Part shown: positions 1 to 7,697 of the stretch, one piece after another
Layout of the letters: every line of letters starts with the position of its first letter
Numbering within the stretch: position 1 is the stretch's first letter
Origin: Tannerella sp.
GTDB taxonomy: Bacteria > Bacteroidota > Bacteroidia > Bacteroidales > Tannerellaceae
Reading direction: 5' to 3'
NCBI GenBank assembly: GCA_031267485.1
Contig: JAIRYY010000237.1
Location: 1-12,490, forward strand
DNA length: 12,490 bases
Notes under the pieces: generated by a model
Seen by the model: only the letters and a program-made list of their open reading frames with translations
Database searches by the model: none
Told to the model about the DNA's origin: nothing
Position numbers and translations under genes: made by a program

Positions 1-23
1 GCCAATGGACATTTTGGGATGAA

Positions 24-66
24 TGCCCTCCGGGCAGGTAGGGGCGGGTTTCAAGCCCGCCCTTAC
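24..66. repeat. Tandem hairpins: small GC hairpin plus 29-bp imperfect palindrome
   Basis: Two adjacent fold-back structures are visible. The first is TGCCC (24-28) with GGGCA (32-36) around a three-base loop. The second spans 38-66: GGGCGGG (42-48) pairs perfectly with CCCGCCC (56-62), and the stem extends outward through a wobble pair to GTA/TAC, leaving a short TTTCAA-type loop. No T-run follows on either strand, so neither looks like a classical intrinsic terminator. The palindrome resembles the mobile or REP-like intergenic palindromes that recur in many bacterial genomes. That family assignment is inference; only one copy is in view. Confidence 0.65.
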
Positions 67-157
67 ATATCATCTTCAGATATTTATTGTAATTCTCAGG
101 TCGAACTCAGGTTAAGGGAGCTGTCTGAAACGCCGGGACCCGCCTTTGCGAACGTGG

Positions 158-229
158 CGAAGCAATCCGTGCCCGGGCCGTGCAGCCCGGACGGCTGTCA
201 GGCGGCCGCCTGGCCCCCGGATTGCTTCG
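158..229. repeat. Fold-back element with 12-bp perfect terminal inverted repeats
   Basis: The outer arms CGAAGCAATCCG (158-169) and CGGATTGCTTCG (218-229) are exact reverse complements. Inside lie a second pair, CCGGGC (173-178) with GCCCGG (185-190), and a perfect 14-bp palindrome, CAGGCGGCCGCCTG (199-212). The interval could therefore fold as a cruciform or three-way structure. The GAAGCAATCC core is a motif I associate with dispersed intergenic repeats in many bacterial genomes (recollection, not a search). No coding potential is apparent. Best described as a small non-autonomous repeat (MITE or REP-doublet type) of unproven mobility. Confidence 0.65.
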
Positions 230-244
230 TGCCTCGCTGATGAC

Positions 245-303
245 GGGGCGGGGCGGGAATGACGGACTGGGCTGAAAAACGCCTGCCCTTCACGCCCCGC
301 CCC
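245..303. repeat. 11-bp GC-only inverted repeat flanking a 37-nt loop
   Basis: GGGGCGGGGCG (245-255) and CGCCCCGCCCC (293-303) are perfect reverse complements. On the minus strand this hairpin lies about 35 nt past the tamL stop codon, so it would form at the 3' end of the tamBL transcript and could stabilise it or halt polymerase. No T-run follows it on the minus strand, so it is not a textbook intrinsic terminator. The G-runs on the plus strand (GGGG, GGGG, GGG) could also stack as a quadruplex-like structure; this is speculative. Confidence 0.55.
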
Positions 304-307
304 AGAC

Positions 308-334
308 TTTTAATTTTTAATTTTTAATTTTTAA
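308..334. repeat. AT heptamer tandem repeat (TTTTTAA) directly after tamL
   Basis: Three exact head-to-tail copies of TTTTTAA (314-320, 321-327, 328-334) follow a six-base partial copy (308-313), immediately beyond the tamL stop codon. On the minus strand it reads as AATTAAAAATTAAAA-type sequence and carries TAA stops that act as backup terminators of translation. Its pure A/T content contrasts sharply with the GC-rich gene on one side and GC-rich hairpins on the other. Such short repeats change copy number by slippage. No function can be assigned. Confidence 0.8.
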
Positions 335-338
335 TTAA

Positions 339-2699
339 TCAAAACGGGTATCCGAGGGCGAGGTGGAAGCCGAGGGCGTTGCGGAGGGAGGGGGCGTTAA
401 AATATTTTCGCGGTTTGTTGTCGGCTGACGGGTTGCGGGTATCGTAGGGGAAATGCAGCGCGTAGCCGATGTCGAGGCGGAGGACGAGCATATCCATGTC
501 GTAGCGGAAGCCGAGTCCCGTTCCGAGGGCGATGTCGTTCGGGAAATGCCGCCAGCGGAACGTGCCACCGGGGCGCGTCGCATCCTGGCGCAGGAGCCAG
601 ACGTTGCCGGCGTCGACGAAAAGGGCGATATCCAGGTCGCCGACGAGGCGTCCGCGGTATTCGATGTTAGCTTCCAGTTTCCAGTCGCCATTCTGGTCGA
701 TGTAGGCATAGGGGTCGTCCGGGTTCGGGCGGAAGCGTCCCGGGCCGATGCTCCGTATGGTGAAGGCGCGGATGCTGTTGGCTCCGCCGACGAAAAAGCG
801 TTCGTTGTAGGGCGCCGTCCGGGAGTTGCCGTAGCTGTAGACGATGCCGCCGCCGACACGCATTGCGACGCGCTGGTTGCGGTCGATGTAGTAGCTGTAC
901 CGCAGTTCGGTCGTCGCCTTGAGGAACTGCGCGTAGGGGTTTCCGAAGATGGAATCCGGCCCGTCCGTGCGCCGGCGGAACAGGGCATGCGCGCCCGCGA
1001 CGAGGTTGCCGGCTTCCGAGACGCTGAACCGCCACCAGGTCTTGCTCCGCTCCGCGCGCACCGGCGCATTGTCGAGCGTGTACGAATATCCGGCGGACGG
1101 GATGAACTGCTCCTGCAGGCTTTGCGACAGGGACGGATTGCGCGCCACGATGCTGTCGAAGGCGGGCGTCGTCGTCAGCAGCCGGTTAAAAATCAGCCGG
1201 AACGGCGTGAACGTGTGCCGGCGTATCGTGCTTGGGACAAATTCGTAGGAGAGGCCGCCCCCTATGCGGAGCGTCCTGTAGTAAGCCGCTCTGTTCTGGA
1301 GGCCTACATCCAGGTCGAGGTGGCTTGAAGCCGAGAAGTCGTACGTCCGCCGTCCGATCTGCGGCAGCACGAGGCGCGGAAACGTGATGCTGCCCTTGAC
1401 GCCCGCCTCGAAGTTGTTTATCACGCCCGTGTTCCTGATCTGCCGCCCCCCCCCTCCCGTGTTCCATTCGTACGAGCCGTAAACGGACGCGGTAAGCGCC
1501 TCGCCGCCGCCGAACGCATTGCGGCGCGTGAGATTCAGCGACGCCCCCGGACCGGCATACCGGTTGTCGTTCGCCGTCGCCCTGAGCCGGAAAGCGCCGT
1601 TGAGCGGATAGTCATACAGGGCTGTTACCGTCACGTTCATCGTGTCGCACGCCGGCAGCGTATCCTTCGGCACATAGCGGAACTGCGTGAAGCGGAAAAT
1701 ATCCAGGCTGCCGATAGCCGCCTGCGTCTCCGTCTGTTTTTTCAGGGAATACAGTTCGCCCCGTCCGAACAGCAGCCGCCCGTACAGGATGCGCGGACGC
1801 ACGCGCAGTTTCCCGGCGTGGCGTATCAGCAGGCCGCGGTAGCGGACGCTGTCCGTCGGCGGCTCGTTGTCGTACCCCCGCAGCGTGACGGAAATGTCGC
1901 CAATCTTCCACGGCCGCAGCGCCGCGCGCGGGACATCCTGCTTCAGGCCTGCCCGCAGCCTGACCTTATGCGGCGACAGCGTGGAGTCAGCCCGGTAAAC
2001 GATATATTCCGGGCGGAAATAATAGTAGCCGTTGTTCTGCATGATAGCCGACAGGCGCTGCCGCTCGGCCTCCAGCCGTCCGGTATTAAACCGGTCCCCC
2101 GCGCTCACCAGGCGTTCCTCCCCGTTCAGGCGGAGCAGCGTGTCGCTGCGGTGCTGCATCCGCCGCCATTCAATCGAATCAATCACGTAAGGCTCCCGCA
2201 GCCTGACCCCGTAGCGCACCTTCGCCTTCCGCGCATCCCTCCTGTCCGGGATGATTTCATAATCCGCCGTACCCCGGAAATAGCCGTTGTCGCGCAGCAT
2301 GTTACGGGCAATCAGCACGCGCGTCTCCGGGCGGACCGTGGATATCAGTACCGGACGGGCCGCAAGGCGGCTCATCATCCAGCGGCTGAACGCGCTCTTC
2401 CCGTTCACGTTCGCATTGTAAATCCACAGCCCCAGGGGGACGGGTATCCTGACGGACGAACTGCCGAGCAGCGCATTGTTGGGCGGGCAGGCGAACGCGT
2501 CCTCCAGCCGCCCGAGCAGTTCGTCGTCCATCCCCGCGCTGTCCGCGTCCGCAATCTCTATCCCGGCGATACCGGTATACAGAACCCCGTCCGCGGGAAG
2601 ATTCCGGGTCGTCGAACAGGCCGTCGCCACCGCGACCGCGATACATGCGGACAAACGGCGCAGGCCGGCGGCCGGCAATATGTTTCTTCTTTTTTCCAT
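339..2699 (-). CDS. tamL: TamL: lipid-anchored Omp85/TamA-family outer-membrane barrel protein
   Basis: The 786-residue product is the outer-membrane partner of TamB in the translocation and assembly module, which helps place proteins, and probably phospholipids, in the outer membrane. Residues 1-28 form a lipoprotein signal: a basic start, a hydrophobic stretch, then VATAC with the lipid-modified Cys at 28. This N-terminal Cys separates the Bacteroidota TamL form from classical TamA. Residues about 38-370 are the POTRA-bearing periplasmic part and about 370-786 the 16-strand-type barrel. The Omp85 loop-6 motif is visible as IRAF at 643-646 (VRGF-like), and the chain ends in GYPF with the terminal Phe of a beta-signal. 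The ATG at 2699 gives the intact lipobox. The gene starts 21 bp after the tamB stop, so the two are co-transcribed. A nine-G run encodes Gly416-418 in an early barrel loop. A BamA paralogue is the alternative; the lipobox and TamB neighbour argue against it. Confidence 0.9.
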   Translation of the reverse strand: MEKRRNILPAAGLRRLSACIAVAVATACSTTRNLPADGVLYTGIAGIEIADADSAGMDDELLGRLEDAFACPPNNALLGSSSVRIPVPLGLWIYNANVNGKSAFSRWMMSRLAARPVLISTVRPETRVLIARNMLRDNGYFRGTADYEIIPDRRDARKAKVRYGVRLREPYVIDSIEWRRMQHRSDTLLRLNGEERLVSAGDRFNTGRLEAERQRLSAIMQNNGYYYFRPEYIVYRADSTLSPHKVRLRAGLKQDVPRAALRPWKIGDISVTLRGYDNEPPTDSVRYRGLLIRHAGKLRVRPRILYGRLLFGRGELYSLKKQTETQAAIGSLDIFRFTQFRYVPKDTLPACDTMNVTVTALYDYPLNGAFRLRATANDNRYAGPGASLNLTRRNAFGGGEALTASVYGSYEWNTGGGGRQIRNTGVINNFEAGVKGSITFPRLVLPQIGRRTYDFSASSHLDLDVGLQNRAAYYRTLRIGGGLSYEFVPSTIRRHTFTPFRLIFNRLLTTTPAFDSIVARNPSLSQSLQEQFIPSAGYSYTLDNAPVRAERSKTWWRFSVSEAGNLVAGAHALFRRRTDGPDSIFGNPYAQFLKATTELRYSYYIDRNQRVAMRVGGGIVYSYGNSRTAPYNERFFVGGANSIRAFTIRSIGPGRFRPNPDDPYAYIDQNGDWKLEANIEYRGRLVGDLDIALFVDAGNVWLLRQDATRPGGTFRWRHFPNDIALGTGLGFRYDMDMLVLRLDIGYALHFPYDTRNPSADNKPRKYFNAPSLRNALGFHLALGYPF
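1446..1454 (-). repeat. G9 homopolymer inside tamL
   Basis: Nine consecutive C on the plus strand read as nine G in tamL, exactly filling three in-frame Gly codons (residues 416-418, preceded by a GGA Gly415). Runs of this length are prone to polymerase slippage. In the present sequence the frame is intact through the run to the natural stop. Gain of one G would move translation into a frame that closes at 1186-1188, removing most of the barrel. Confidence 0.85.
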
Positions 2700-2720
2700 A
2701 CGTCTGAATATTTTTTCCTC

Positions 2721-5700
2721 TCACTCCGGGACGACGCTCTCCCCGTCGCCCTCCTCCTCCTCCACGGCGGCGGCAGCGGGCGCCTCTTCCCGCCCGCCGC
2801 GGGCATCCCCGTCTTCCGCGACCGCCGCCTCCCGCCGCCTGCGGGGGAAAAACAAATCGCCGAAGCGTTTCACCTTCCGGTTAATCGTAAATTCCGCGCC
2901 CGTTTTCACAATCTCCCCCTCGAAAAGGTTTTCGTACTCCTTGCTGCGGAATATGCTGACGGCGCGTTCACCGTTCGCATCCGGCACGTACTTGAGGGAA
3001 ATGTCGTCGAGGAAAAACGAATTGCCGTGCAGCGGGTCGTTCGTCGAATAGCGGAAGCCCAGCGCCGTGTTGAGGCGTTCGCCCAGGAAACTCCGGTAAA
3101 AGCGCCCGGTATAGTCGACGCGGCGTCCCATTCCCTGCTGCGTCCCGTCGTACGTTTCGACGTCGAACGAAAACGGCACGTCGCCCAGCAGGCTGCCGAG
3201 CATATTTTTTATTTCGCGCTGCAGCAGGCTGCTCAGCGCCTGTCCCACGTCGAGGCGGTCGCCGCCCGCGCCGCCGCCCGCGAGGTAAACGCCCGTCACG
3301 AGCAGGCTCACCGCCTGTTTGCCGCGTTCCTCCTCGCCCATCGACGTCAGCTGATTTTGCACCACCGCCTCCGACGGAGCCTCGAGAACGAACCGGACGG
3401 CAATATCCTCCAGCCTGTTGCGCAGCTCGATACCGGCGTTGAAATCCACCATCTTCTTCTGTCCGTCCACCTCGACCGCCGTCCGCACGCGCGTGTGGGC
3501 CGTGATATTAAGCGCCGGATTCATCGGGTCGCCCGTCCAGTCGACATAACTCCCGTTCCTGACCGAAAAATCCGTCAGCGGGATAACCGGGATGGAATAG
3601 CGTATCGTCCCGTCCGACAGCGTATAGCGCCCGTTCAGCCGCATCCCGTCCTGCGGCGGATACTGCAGCAGCAGCTCGCCCCCGCCCCGCAGCTCCACGA
3701 AGTTCGACTGCTCCTCATCCATGTTGACCCGCAGCCGCACCGTCGGGTCGATGCGGACATTCACGAAAACGTCCGTACCGCCCGCCGCCGCGGCCCGGCG
3801 CGTCCTGTTGACGAAATCGAACGGCCGGCGCGTGCGGCGCGGCAGCGTGTCGGCAAAATAGGAGAACGTGACCAGATTGCTGAACCCGTCCCGCGCTTCC
3901 GGCAGAGAACCGGGTATCACGCACGTCAGGTTCGTGCTGCCCGCGACGTGCACGCTTCCGCGCATGCGCAGCGCCTGCAGCGGGCCGGTCAGCGTCGTGT
4001 TCATGTTCACCGACAGCCGCCCGTAGGCCAGGCTTCCGGGCGTTTTCTTCGCGTCGACGAGCAGCAGGTTTGTCGCCGATACCTTCAGGCTGGCCGTCGG
4101 ACGGGCCGTGTTCGTCGCGTCAATAAAGCCGTCAATCACCAGCGGATTCTCCTTCAGCGTGTATATGCAGTATTTGTCCAGGCTGACCCTGTTCCCCGTC
4201 ACCGTCACCGTCCTGTCGTCGAAATGCAGCGCCGTCGACGAAGGCACGACATACGCCGAGCCGTTCTCCACCCGCAGCGTGCCGCTCGCCAGCGGATTGC
4301 TGTCCGTCCCCGCGACCGAAAGGCTGCCCAGCAGAAAACCGTCCAGGCGGGCCGTCCCGTCGGGAATCATCGCGTTAAACATGCTCAGCGGCAGCCGGTC
4401 GATTGATATGGCGCCGTCGAGCGTGTTTTCCCTCCGCCCCTCGCGGTACAGGACGGAAAGGGATGCAATCTCCGACATGTCGTGAAACACGTGCATGTCT
4501 ATCTGGTGCCTCCCCTTTTCGAGCGGCATGTAGGTCGCGTTCGCCAGCAGGTTGCCGATGCGTCCGCCCTCATAAAAAAGGTCGTCGACATCGCCGTCGG
4601 CGACAATCATAAACGACGTTTCCTCCGGCTCGTACCGCAGCGTTGCGTTCAGCATGCCCTTCAGGGCGGGCAGGCCCGCGAACCTTCCCGAAATCCTCCC
4701 CAGGTCAATCCGGCTCAGCTCGACCATCAGTTCTTTCGCCTGCCTTCCGCCTTCGCCGGAATGAATCCATACCGACGCCGTCGAATCGCTCTCCATCCGC
4801 AGGTCGGCCTCCATGTCCGCCATGCTCCTGAAGAGGAAATAATTGCCGCTGTTGACCGCAAACGGCAGAAAAGCGATGACCGTTTTCCCGGGATGCACCT
4901 GCAGGCGGAACCCCCCGGGAACCTTCCGTATATTCAGCCCGAGATACAGCCCCTCCCGGCCGCCGCCGTCGACATACGAGGCAAGGATACCGGCATCGCC
5001 CCCGCGGATATGGCCGCGTGCGTCCGCGCGGAACGCCTCCTGGTTGCGGAAGCGGTTTTTCGACACGTCAGCCCTGTACCCCAGCCCCAGCGTGTCCTGC
5101 CATACGGAAAGGCGTACCGTATCAATCTTGAGCGTGTCCTTTACGAGCGCCAGCAGGCTGCCGTCGACACGCAGGCCGTTCTCCGGCGAAATGCCCGCGT
5201 CCAGGTCGAACGCGTCGAAAAACAGGCCGTACTCCTGCACAAAATCGGACAGCAGGTTGCTGCGTCCGGCACGTATCCGCAGCGCCATGTCGGGGAATCC
5301 GCGCAGCAGCGCCTGCACGTCGGGCATCGAATCGCGCCTCAGCTGCCTGACCGCCTCTTCGGCCATGCCCGCCATTCTGCCGGCCAGCACGTTCAGGCCG
5401 GCATTGCCCGTGAGCATGATTTCCAGGTCGCCGGCGCGGAGGGAAGCCCTGACCGTATCCGCACCCGAACGGACGGCAAGCGTCAGCATCCCCGGCTGTA
5501 CGGTTTGCCGGTCCATCACCATGCTCCAGTTTCCCAGCGTGACGTCGAGCGCGTGCGTTTTCTCCAGGTCCGATTCCACTTCCGAAAATATCCGGAACGA
5601 TGTTGCCAGAGGCGTTTCCGTCAGATTCAATCCGCGAAAATCGAGCGTGTCGACGTCGGCAGTCAGCGTACCCCTCACCCCGTTTTTGTCGATGTCGCCC

Positions 5701-7427
5701 TCGACGGAGATTTGCCCCCGGACCAGGGGCCAGGCGCTCTTCATCACAGCCTGCAGGCGACCGTTCCGCAGGTTTCCCGTCAGCGATATCTCCGGGATGG
5801 AAGAACGGCCGTAGCGTATTTCGCTGATTTCCCCCTCCAGTTCCGCCCATGTCGACGGGTGGCGCGGATTCGTCCCCTGTCCTTTTGCACAGGCGCGGGC
5901 GCAGAGGAACATGACGGAATCGCCGGGCATGAAATGTACCGGTTCGAGGCTGTCAATCTCCAGGCAGGCTTCGTAACTGTCCGCGAGCCGGCTGTATTTC
6001 CCCGACAGTTTCACCCGGCCTCCGCTTTCGCGGATAACCAGGTCGGCCGCATGGACGCCTTTCCCGACCGTGAACTCCCCGGCGAGGCGCATGCTGTCCG
6101 GTACGCGAAAACGCTCCTGCAGCGGGGGAGACAGGAGCGCTGCGGCAAAATTCAGGTCATGCGTTTCGACGCTGCAGCGAACCGTCCCGGCGCGAAGCCG
6201 TTCGTCGGCAACGGCTTTTGCGTCGCCCGTCAGATTCACCAGAAAAGCGCCGGGAAGATGTGCCATGAAGCGCTTCAGCGCCAGATGCGCGACGTTCCCG
6301 CCGGCCGACAGCTCCACGCGAAGCGGCGCGTCGGGATAATGCAGCCGGAAATCTTCCGGCAGGCCGCCGGCGAAAAGCAGCAAGTCTTCCCTGCCTGCGG
6401 ATACGGACAGGCCGACCGACAGGTCGCCGCCGGGATTCACGCTGTCGACAGCCGCCCACGGCACGTCGGCCTGCAGCTGTACGTGCGAATAATCCGTCCG
6501 CACCGCAAACGAGGGAATGTGAAGCCCGGCGCTGTCCGACGCGATGCGTCCCGCCGCCGACCGGACGGCCGCCCCCGAACGTTCGCGGGCTTCACATTCC
6601 CTCAGTATCGCGCGCATGCTTTTCCCGGATTCGTAAAGGAACGAATCAATCCGCAGGTGCATGCCGGAAATGCGAATGTGGGAGGGGTCGAATCCCGGCG
6701 CGGCTTCTCCGTCATCCGTGCCGTACGACAGTTCCGGCACGTCCAGCAGCAAGTCCGATACTTCGCAGGAGCCTTTTCCCGTTTCTGTCGCTCCGCCTGA
6801 CAGCAGCGCCCTGTCAACCCGCAGGTCAAGATACAGCGAATCGCACGGCATACGGCATGTGAAAGCGACATTGCGCAGTTCCGCCCTTTTCAGGCCGATG
6901 TACCAGCCCGTCGCCGCCGTTTCCGCCGCCGCCACTGCCGCCGTATCGCATGCGAACAGGCCAATGTCCGCATCCGACAGCGTCACCCTGTCCAGCACGG
7001 CATGCGCATCCGCCGGGCTGACCGAATCCGCCCGGAGAAAAATCTCCCCGGCATATCCCCTCACGACAACGCCGTCAATCAGGCTGCCGGTATTGAACAC
7101 GGCCTTTTCCAGCCGGATTCCGCCGACGGACAGCGTCCCCCTCAGCAGAGGCATAAGCCGCATCCGCAGCGTCATTCTGTCCAGACAGAGCAGCGTGTCG
7201 CCGCCGGACCCAATGGCCGAGACTTTGTGTGCGGAAAGATTTAACGGAAAAGAAAGCCGCAGACGCTCAAACCGGATGTTTATCCCGAACGATTCGGACA
7301 CGTATTCCACAGCCTTCCGTGCAGCCGCCCGCTGAACGGACGGCACATACACAAGACCGGATACCAGCATCAGTATCACTGCCGGTATCAAAATCACAAT
7401 TCCTGTCCGCTTCAACCATGCACGCAT
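2721..7427 (-). CDS. tamB: TamB: AsmA-like envelope-spanning translocation/assembly module protein
   Basis: The 1568-residue product is the inner-membrane-anchored subunit of the translocation and assembly module, a long beta-taco rod across the periplasm with a hydrophobic groove implicated in lipid transport and outer-membrane protein assembly. A single membrane segment at about 9-28 is followed by AsmA-like sequence (SFGINIRFERLRLSFPLNL). The bulk is repetitive beta-strand sequence with few other landmarks. The C-terminal TamB (DUF490) domain covers roughly 1110-1500: DWTGDPMNPAL near 1296-1306 and the ERGKQAVSLL stretch near 1370 are typical of the family. Length is at the long end for TamB but normal for Bacteroidota. 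The last 40 residues (1529-1568) are an odd Arg4-led, Ala/Glu-rich acidic tail. It is the first gene of an operon with tamL, with a strong promoter just upstream and a leader of only about 15-20 nt. The start is the ATG at 7425-7427; no in-frame upstream start precedes the promoter. Confidence 0.92.
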   Translation of the reverse strand: MRAWLKRTGIVILIPAVILMLVSGLVYVPSVQRAAARKAVEYVSESFGINIRFERLRLSFPLNLSAHKVSAIGSGGDTLLCLDRMTLRMRLMPLLRGTLSVGGIRLEKAVFNTGSLIDGVVVRGYAGEIFLRADSVSPADAHAVLDRVTLSDADIGLFACDTAAVAAAETAATGWYIGLKRAELRNVAFTCRMPCDSLYLDLRVDRALLSGGATETGKGSCEVSDLLLDVPELSYGTDDGEAAPGFDPSHIRISGMHLRIDSFLYESGKSMRAILRECEARERSGAAVRSAAGRIASDSAGLHIPSFAVRTDYSHVQLQADVPWAAVDSVNPGGDLSVGLSVSAGREDLLLFAGGLPEDFRLHYPDAPLRVELSAGGNVAHLALKRFMAHLPGAFLVNLTGDAKAVADERLRAGTVRCSVETHDLNFAAALLSPPLQERFRVPDSMRLAGEFTVGKGVHAADLVIRESGGRVKLSGKYSRLADSYEACLEIDSLEPVHFMPGDSVMFLCARACAKGQGTNPRHPSTWAELEGEISEIRYGRSSIPEISLTGNLRNGRLQAVMKSAWPLVRGQISVEGDIDKNGVRGTLTADVDTLDFRGLNLTETPLATSFRIFSEVESDLEKTHALDVTLGNWSMVMDRQTVQPGMLTLAVRSGADTVRASLRAGDLEIMLTGNAGLNVLAGRMAGMAEEAVRQLRRDSMPDVQALLRGFPDMALRIRAGRSNLLSDFVQEYGLFFDAFDLDAGISPENGLRVDGSLLALVKDTLKIDTVRLSVWQDTLGLGYRADVSKNRFRNQEAFRADARGHIRGGDAGILASYVDGGGREGLYLGLNIRKVPGGFRLQVHPGKTVIAFLPFAVNSGNYFLFRSMADMEADLRMESDSTASVWIHSGEGGRQAKELMVELSRIDLGRISGRFAGLPALKGMLNATLRYEPEETSFMIVADGDVDDLFYEGGRIGNLLANATYMPLEKGRHQIDMHVFHDMSEIASLSVLYREGRRENTLDGAISIDRLPLSMFNAMIPDGTARLDGFLLGSLSVAGTDSNPLASGTLRVENGSAYVVPSSTALHFDDRTVTVTGNRVSLDKYCIYTLKENPLVIDGFIDATNTARPTASLKVSATNLLLVDAKKTPGSLAYGRLSVNMNTTLTGPLQALRMRGSVHVAGSTNLTCVIPGSLPEARDGFSNLVTFSYFADTLPRRTRRPFDFVNRTRRAAAAGGTDVFVNVRIDPTVRLRVNMDEEQSNFVELRGGGELLLQYPPQDGMRLNGRYTLSDGTIRYSIPVIPLTDFSVRNGSYVDWTGDPMNPALNITAHTRVRTAVEVDGQKKMVDFNAGIELRNRLEDIAVRFVLEAPSEAVVQNQLTSMGEEERGKQAVSLLVTGVYLAGGGAGGDRLDVGQALSSLLQREIKNMLGSLLGDVPFSFDVETYDGTQQGMGRRVDYTGRFYRSFLGERLNTALGFRYSTNDPLHGNSFFLDDISLKYVPDANGERAVSIFRSKEYENLFEGEIVKTGAEFTINRKVKRFGDLFFPRRRREAAVAEDGDARGGREEAPAAAAVEEEEGDGESVVPE
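2751..2763. repeat. CTC trinucleotide run encoding the Glu4 of the TamB tail
   Basis: Four CTC units and a partial fifth read as GAG repeats on the coding strand and encode the EEEE of the TamB acidic tail. Neighbouring GGC/GCG triplets encode the Ala run. The tail therefore looks like it grew by triplet slippage, which preserves the frame. Confidence 0.7.
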
Positions 7428-7450
7428 AATAGTATGTCATTTAAACGGGG

Positions 7451-7481
7451 CAAAGATAGTACAAGTGAAGCGCAATACAAA
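7451..7481 (-). promoter_or_regulatory. Bacteroidota-type promoter of the tamB-tamL operon
   Basis: On the minus strand the sequence reads TTTG (7481-7478), a 19-bp spacer, then TATCTTTG (7458-7451). This matches the Bacteroidota sigma-ABfr consensus (-33 TTTG, -7 TAnnTTTG, 19-21 bp apart). Transcription should begin around 7440-7446, leaving a leader of roughly 15-20 nt before the tamB ATG at 7427. Confidence 0.8.
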
Positions 7482-7551
7482 AAAATCCTCTCCCCGCCGG
7501 CAGACGGTTTTCCTTTCCGAATGACCGCACCGGCTATCAATCCGGGTACAA

Positions 7552-7609
7552 TTCAAACGGTCGCTTTTCGTATATGTGCCCGTCGCCGGCGAAATGGCGA
7601 CAATTTGAA
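7552..7609. promoter_or_regulatory. Imperfect inverted repeat upstream of the GT2 promoter
   Basis: TTCAAACGGTCGC (7552-7564) pairs with GCGACAATTTGAA (7597-7609) at 11 of 13 positions. The right arm also takes part in a tighter hairpin, GTCGCC (7582-7587) with GGCGAC (7596-7601), so the two folds are mutually exclusive. It lies outside both predicted transcripts, so an operator role is more likely than attenuation, but it may be chance. Confidence 0.35.
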
Positions 7610-7689
7610 ATCCGGTTCAACTGCATCCCTTATCACCTCATTACGTTTTTTTAACCTTGTGGAATAATGTCTATTTTTCAGATATATTG

Positions 7690-7697
7690 TATATTTG
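7690..7697 (+). promoter_or_regulatory. Candidate -7 box for the GT2-GT39 operon
   Basis: TATATTTG is an exact TAnnTTTG match, 58 bp before the proposed GT2 ATG. The -33 element is poor: the correctly spaced position (7667-7669) reads ATG rather than TTG. A second exact box, TATATTTG at 7737-7744, lies only 11 bp before the ATG and would give a nearly leaderless transcript, so the first is preferred. A weak -33 may mean activator-dependent expression. Confidence 0.5.

Larger units (their letters stand above)
1..338. other. Repeat-rich intergenic region downstream of tamL
   Basis: No convincing gene is present. A plus-strand frame is open from the left edge to a stop at 238-240, but it runs straight through several inverted repeats, has biased composition (Arg, Gly, Pro, Ala, Cys), and matches no family I recognise. 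The interval is almost entirely hairpins and short repeats, listed separately. A gene converging from the left could end near the edge: two of the three plus frames meet stops at 20-22 and 39-41. About 6 to 12 visible codons are too few to decide. A minus-strand ATG at 10-12 could equally be the start of a gene leaving the window, but nothing upstream of it resembles a promoter. Confidence 0.7.

Noticed and set aside
19..240. 73-codon frame in the left intergenic region
   Set aside because: Runs through several inverted repeats and has no protein-like features; the frame is open only because the DNA is GC-rich.
1..338. Possible CRISPR array or attachment site in the repeat-dense left edge
   Set aside because: The repeats are inverted and of different sequence, not direct repeats with regular spacers, and there is no adjacent tRNA, integrase or cas gene in view.
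453..1328. 291-codon plus-strand frame opposite tamL
   Set aside because: Lies wholly within the TamL barrel region; the minus-strand reading has the Omp85 motif and beta-signal, the plus-strand reading has neither.
1818..4406. 862-codon plus-strand open frame opposite tamL and tamB
   Set aside because: It is antisense to two well-supported genes, is rich in Arg, His, Pro and Gln with no recognisable domain, and exists because GC-rich codon usage in tamB/tamL rarely places stop triplets on the opposite strand.
4482..6800. 772-codon plus-strand open frame opposite tamB
   Set aside because: Same reason: antisense shadow of a GC-rich gene with biased composition and no family resemblance.
7434..7667. 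77-codon frame in the tamB-GT2 spacer
   Set aside because: Its start overlaps the tamB promoter and its sequence has no recognisable domain, signal peptide or membrane segment.
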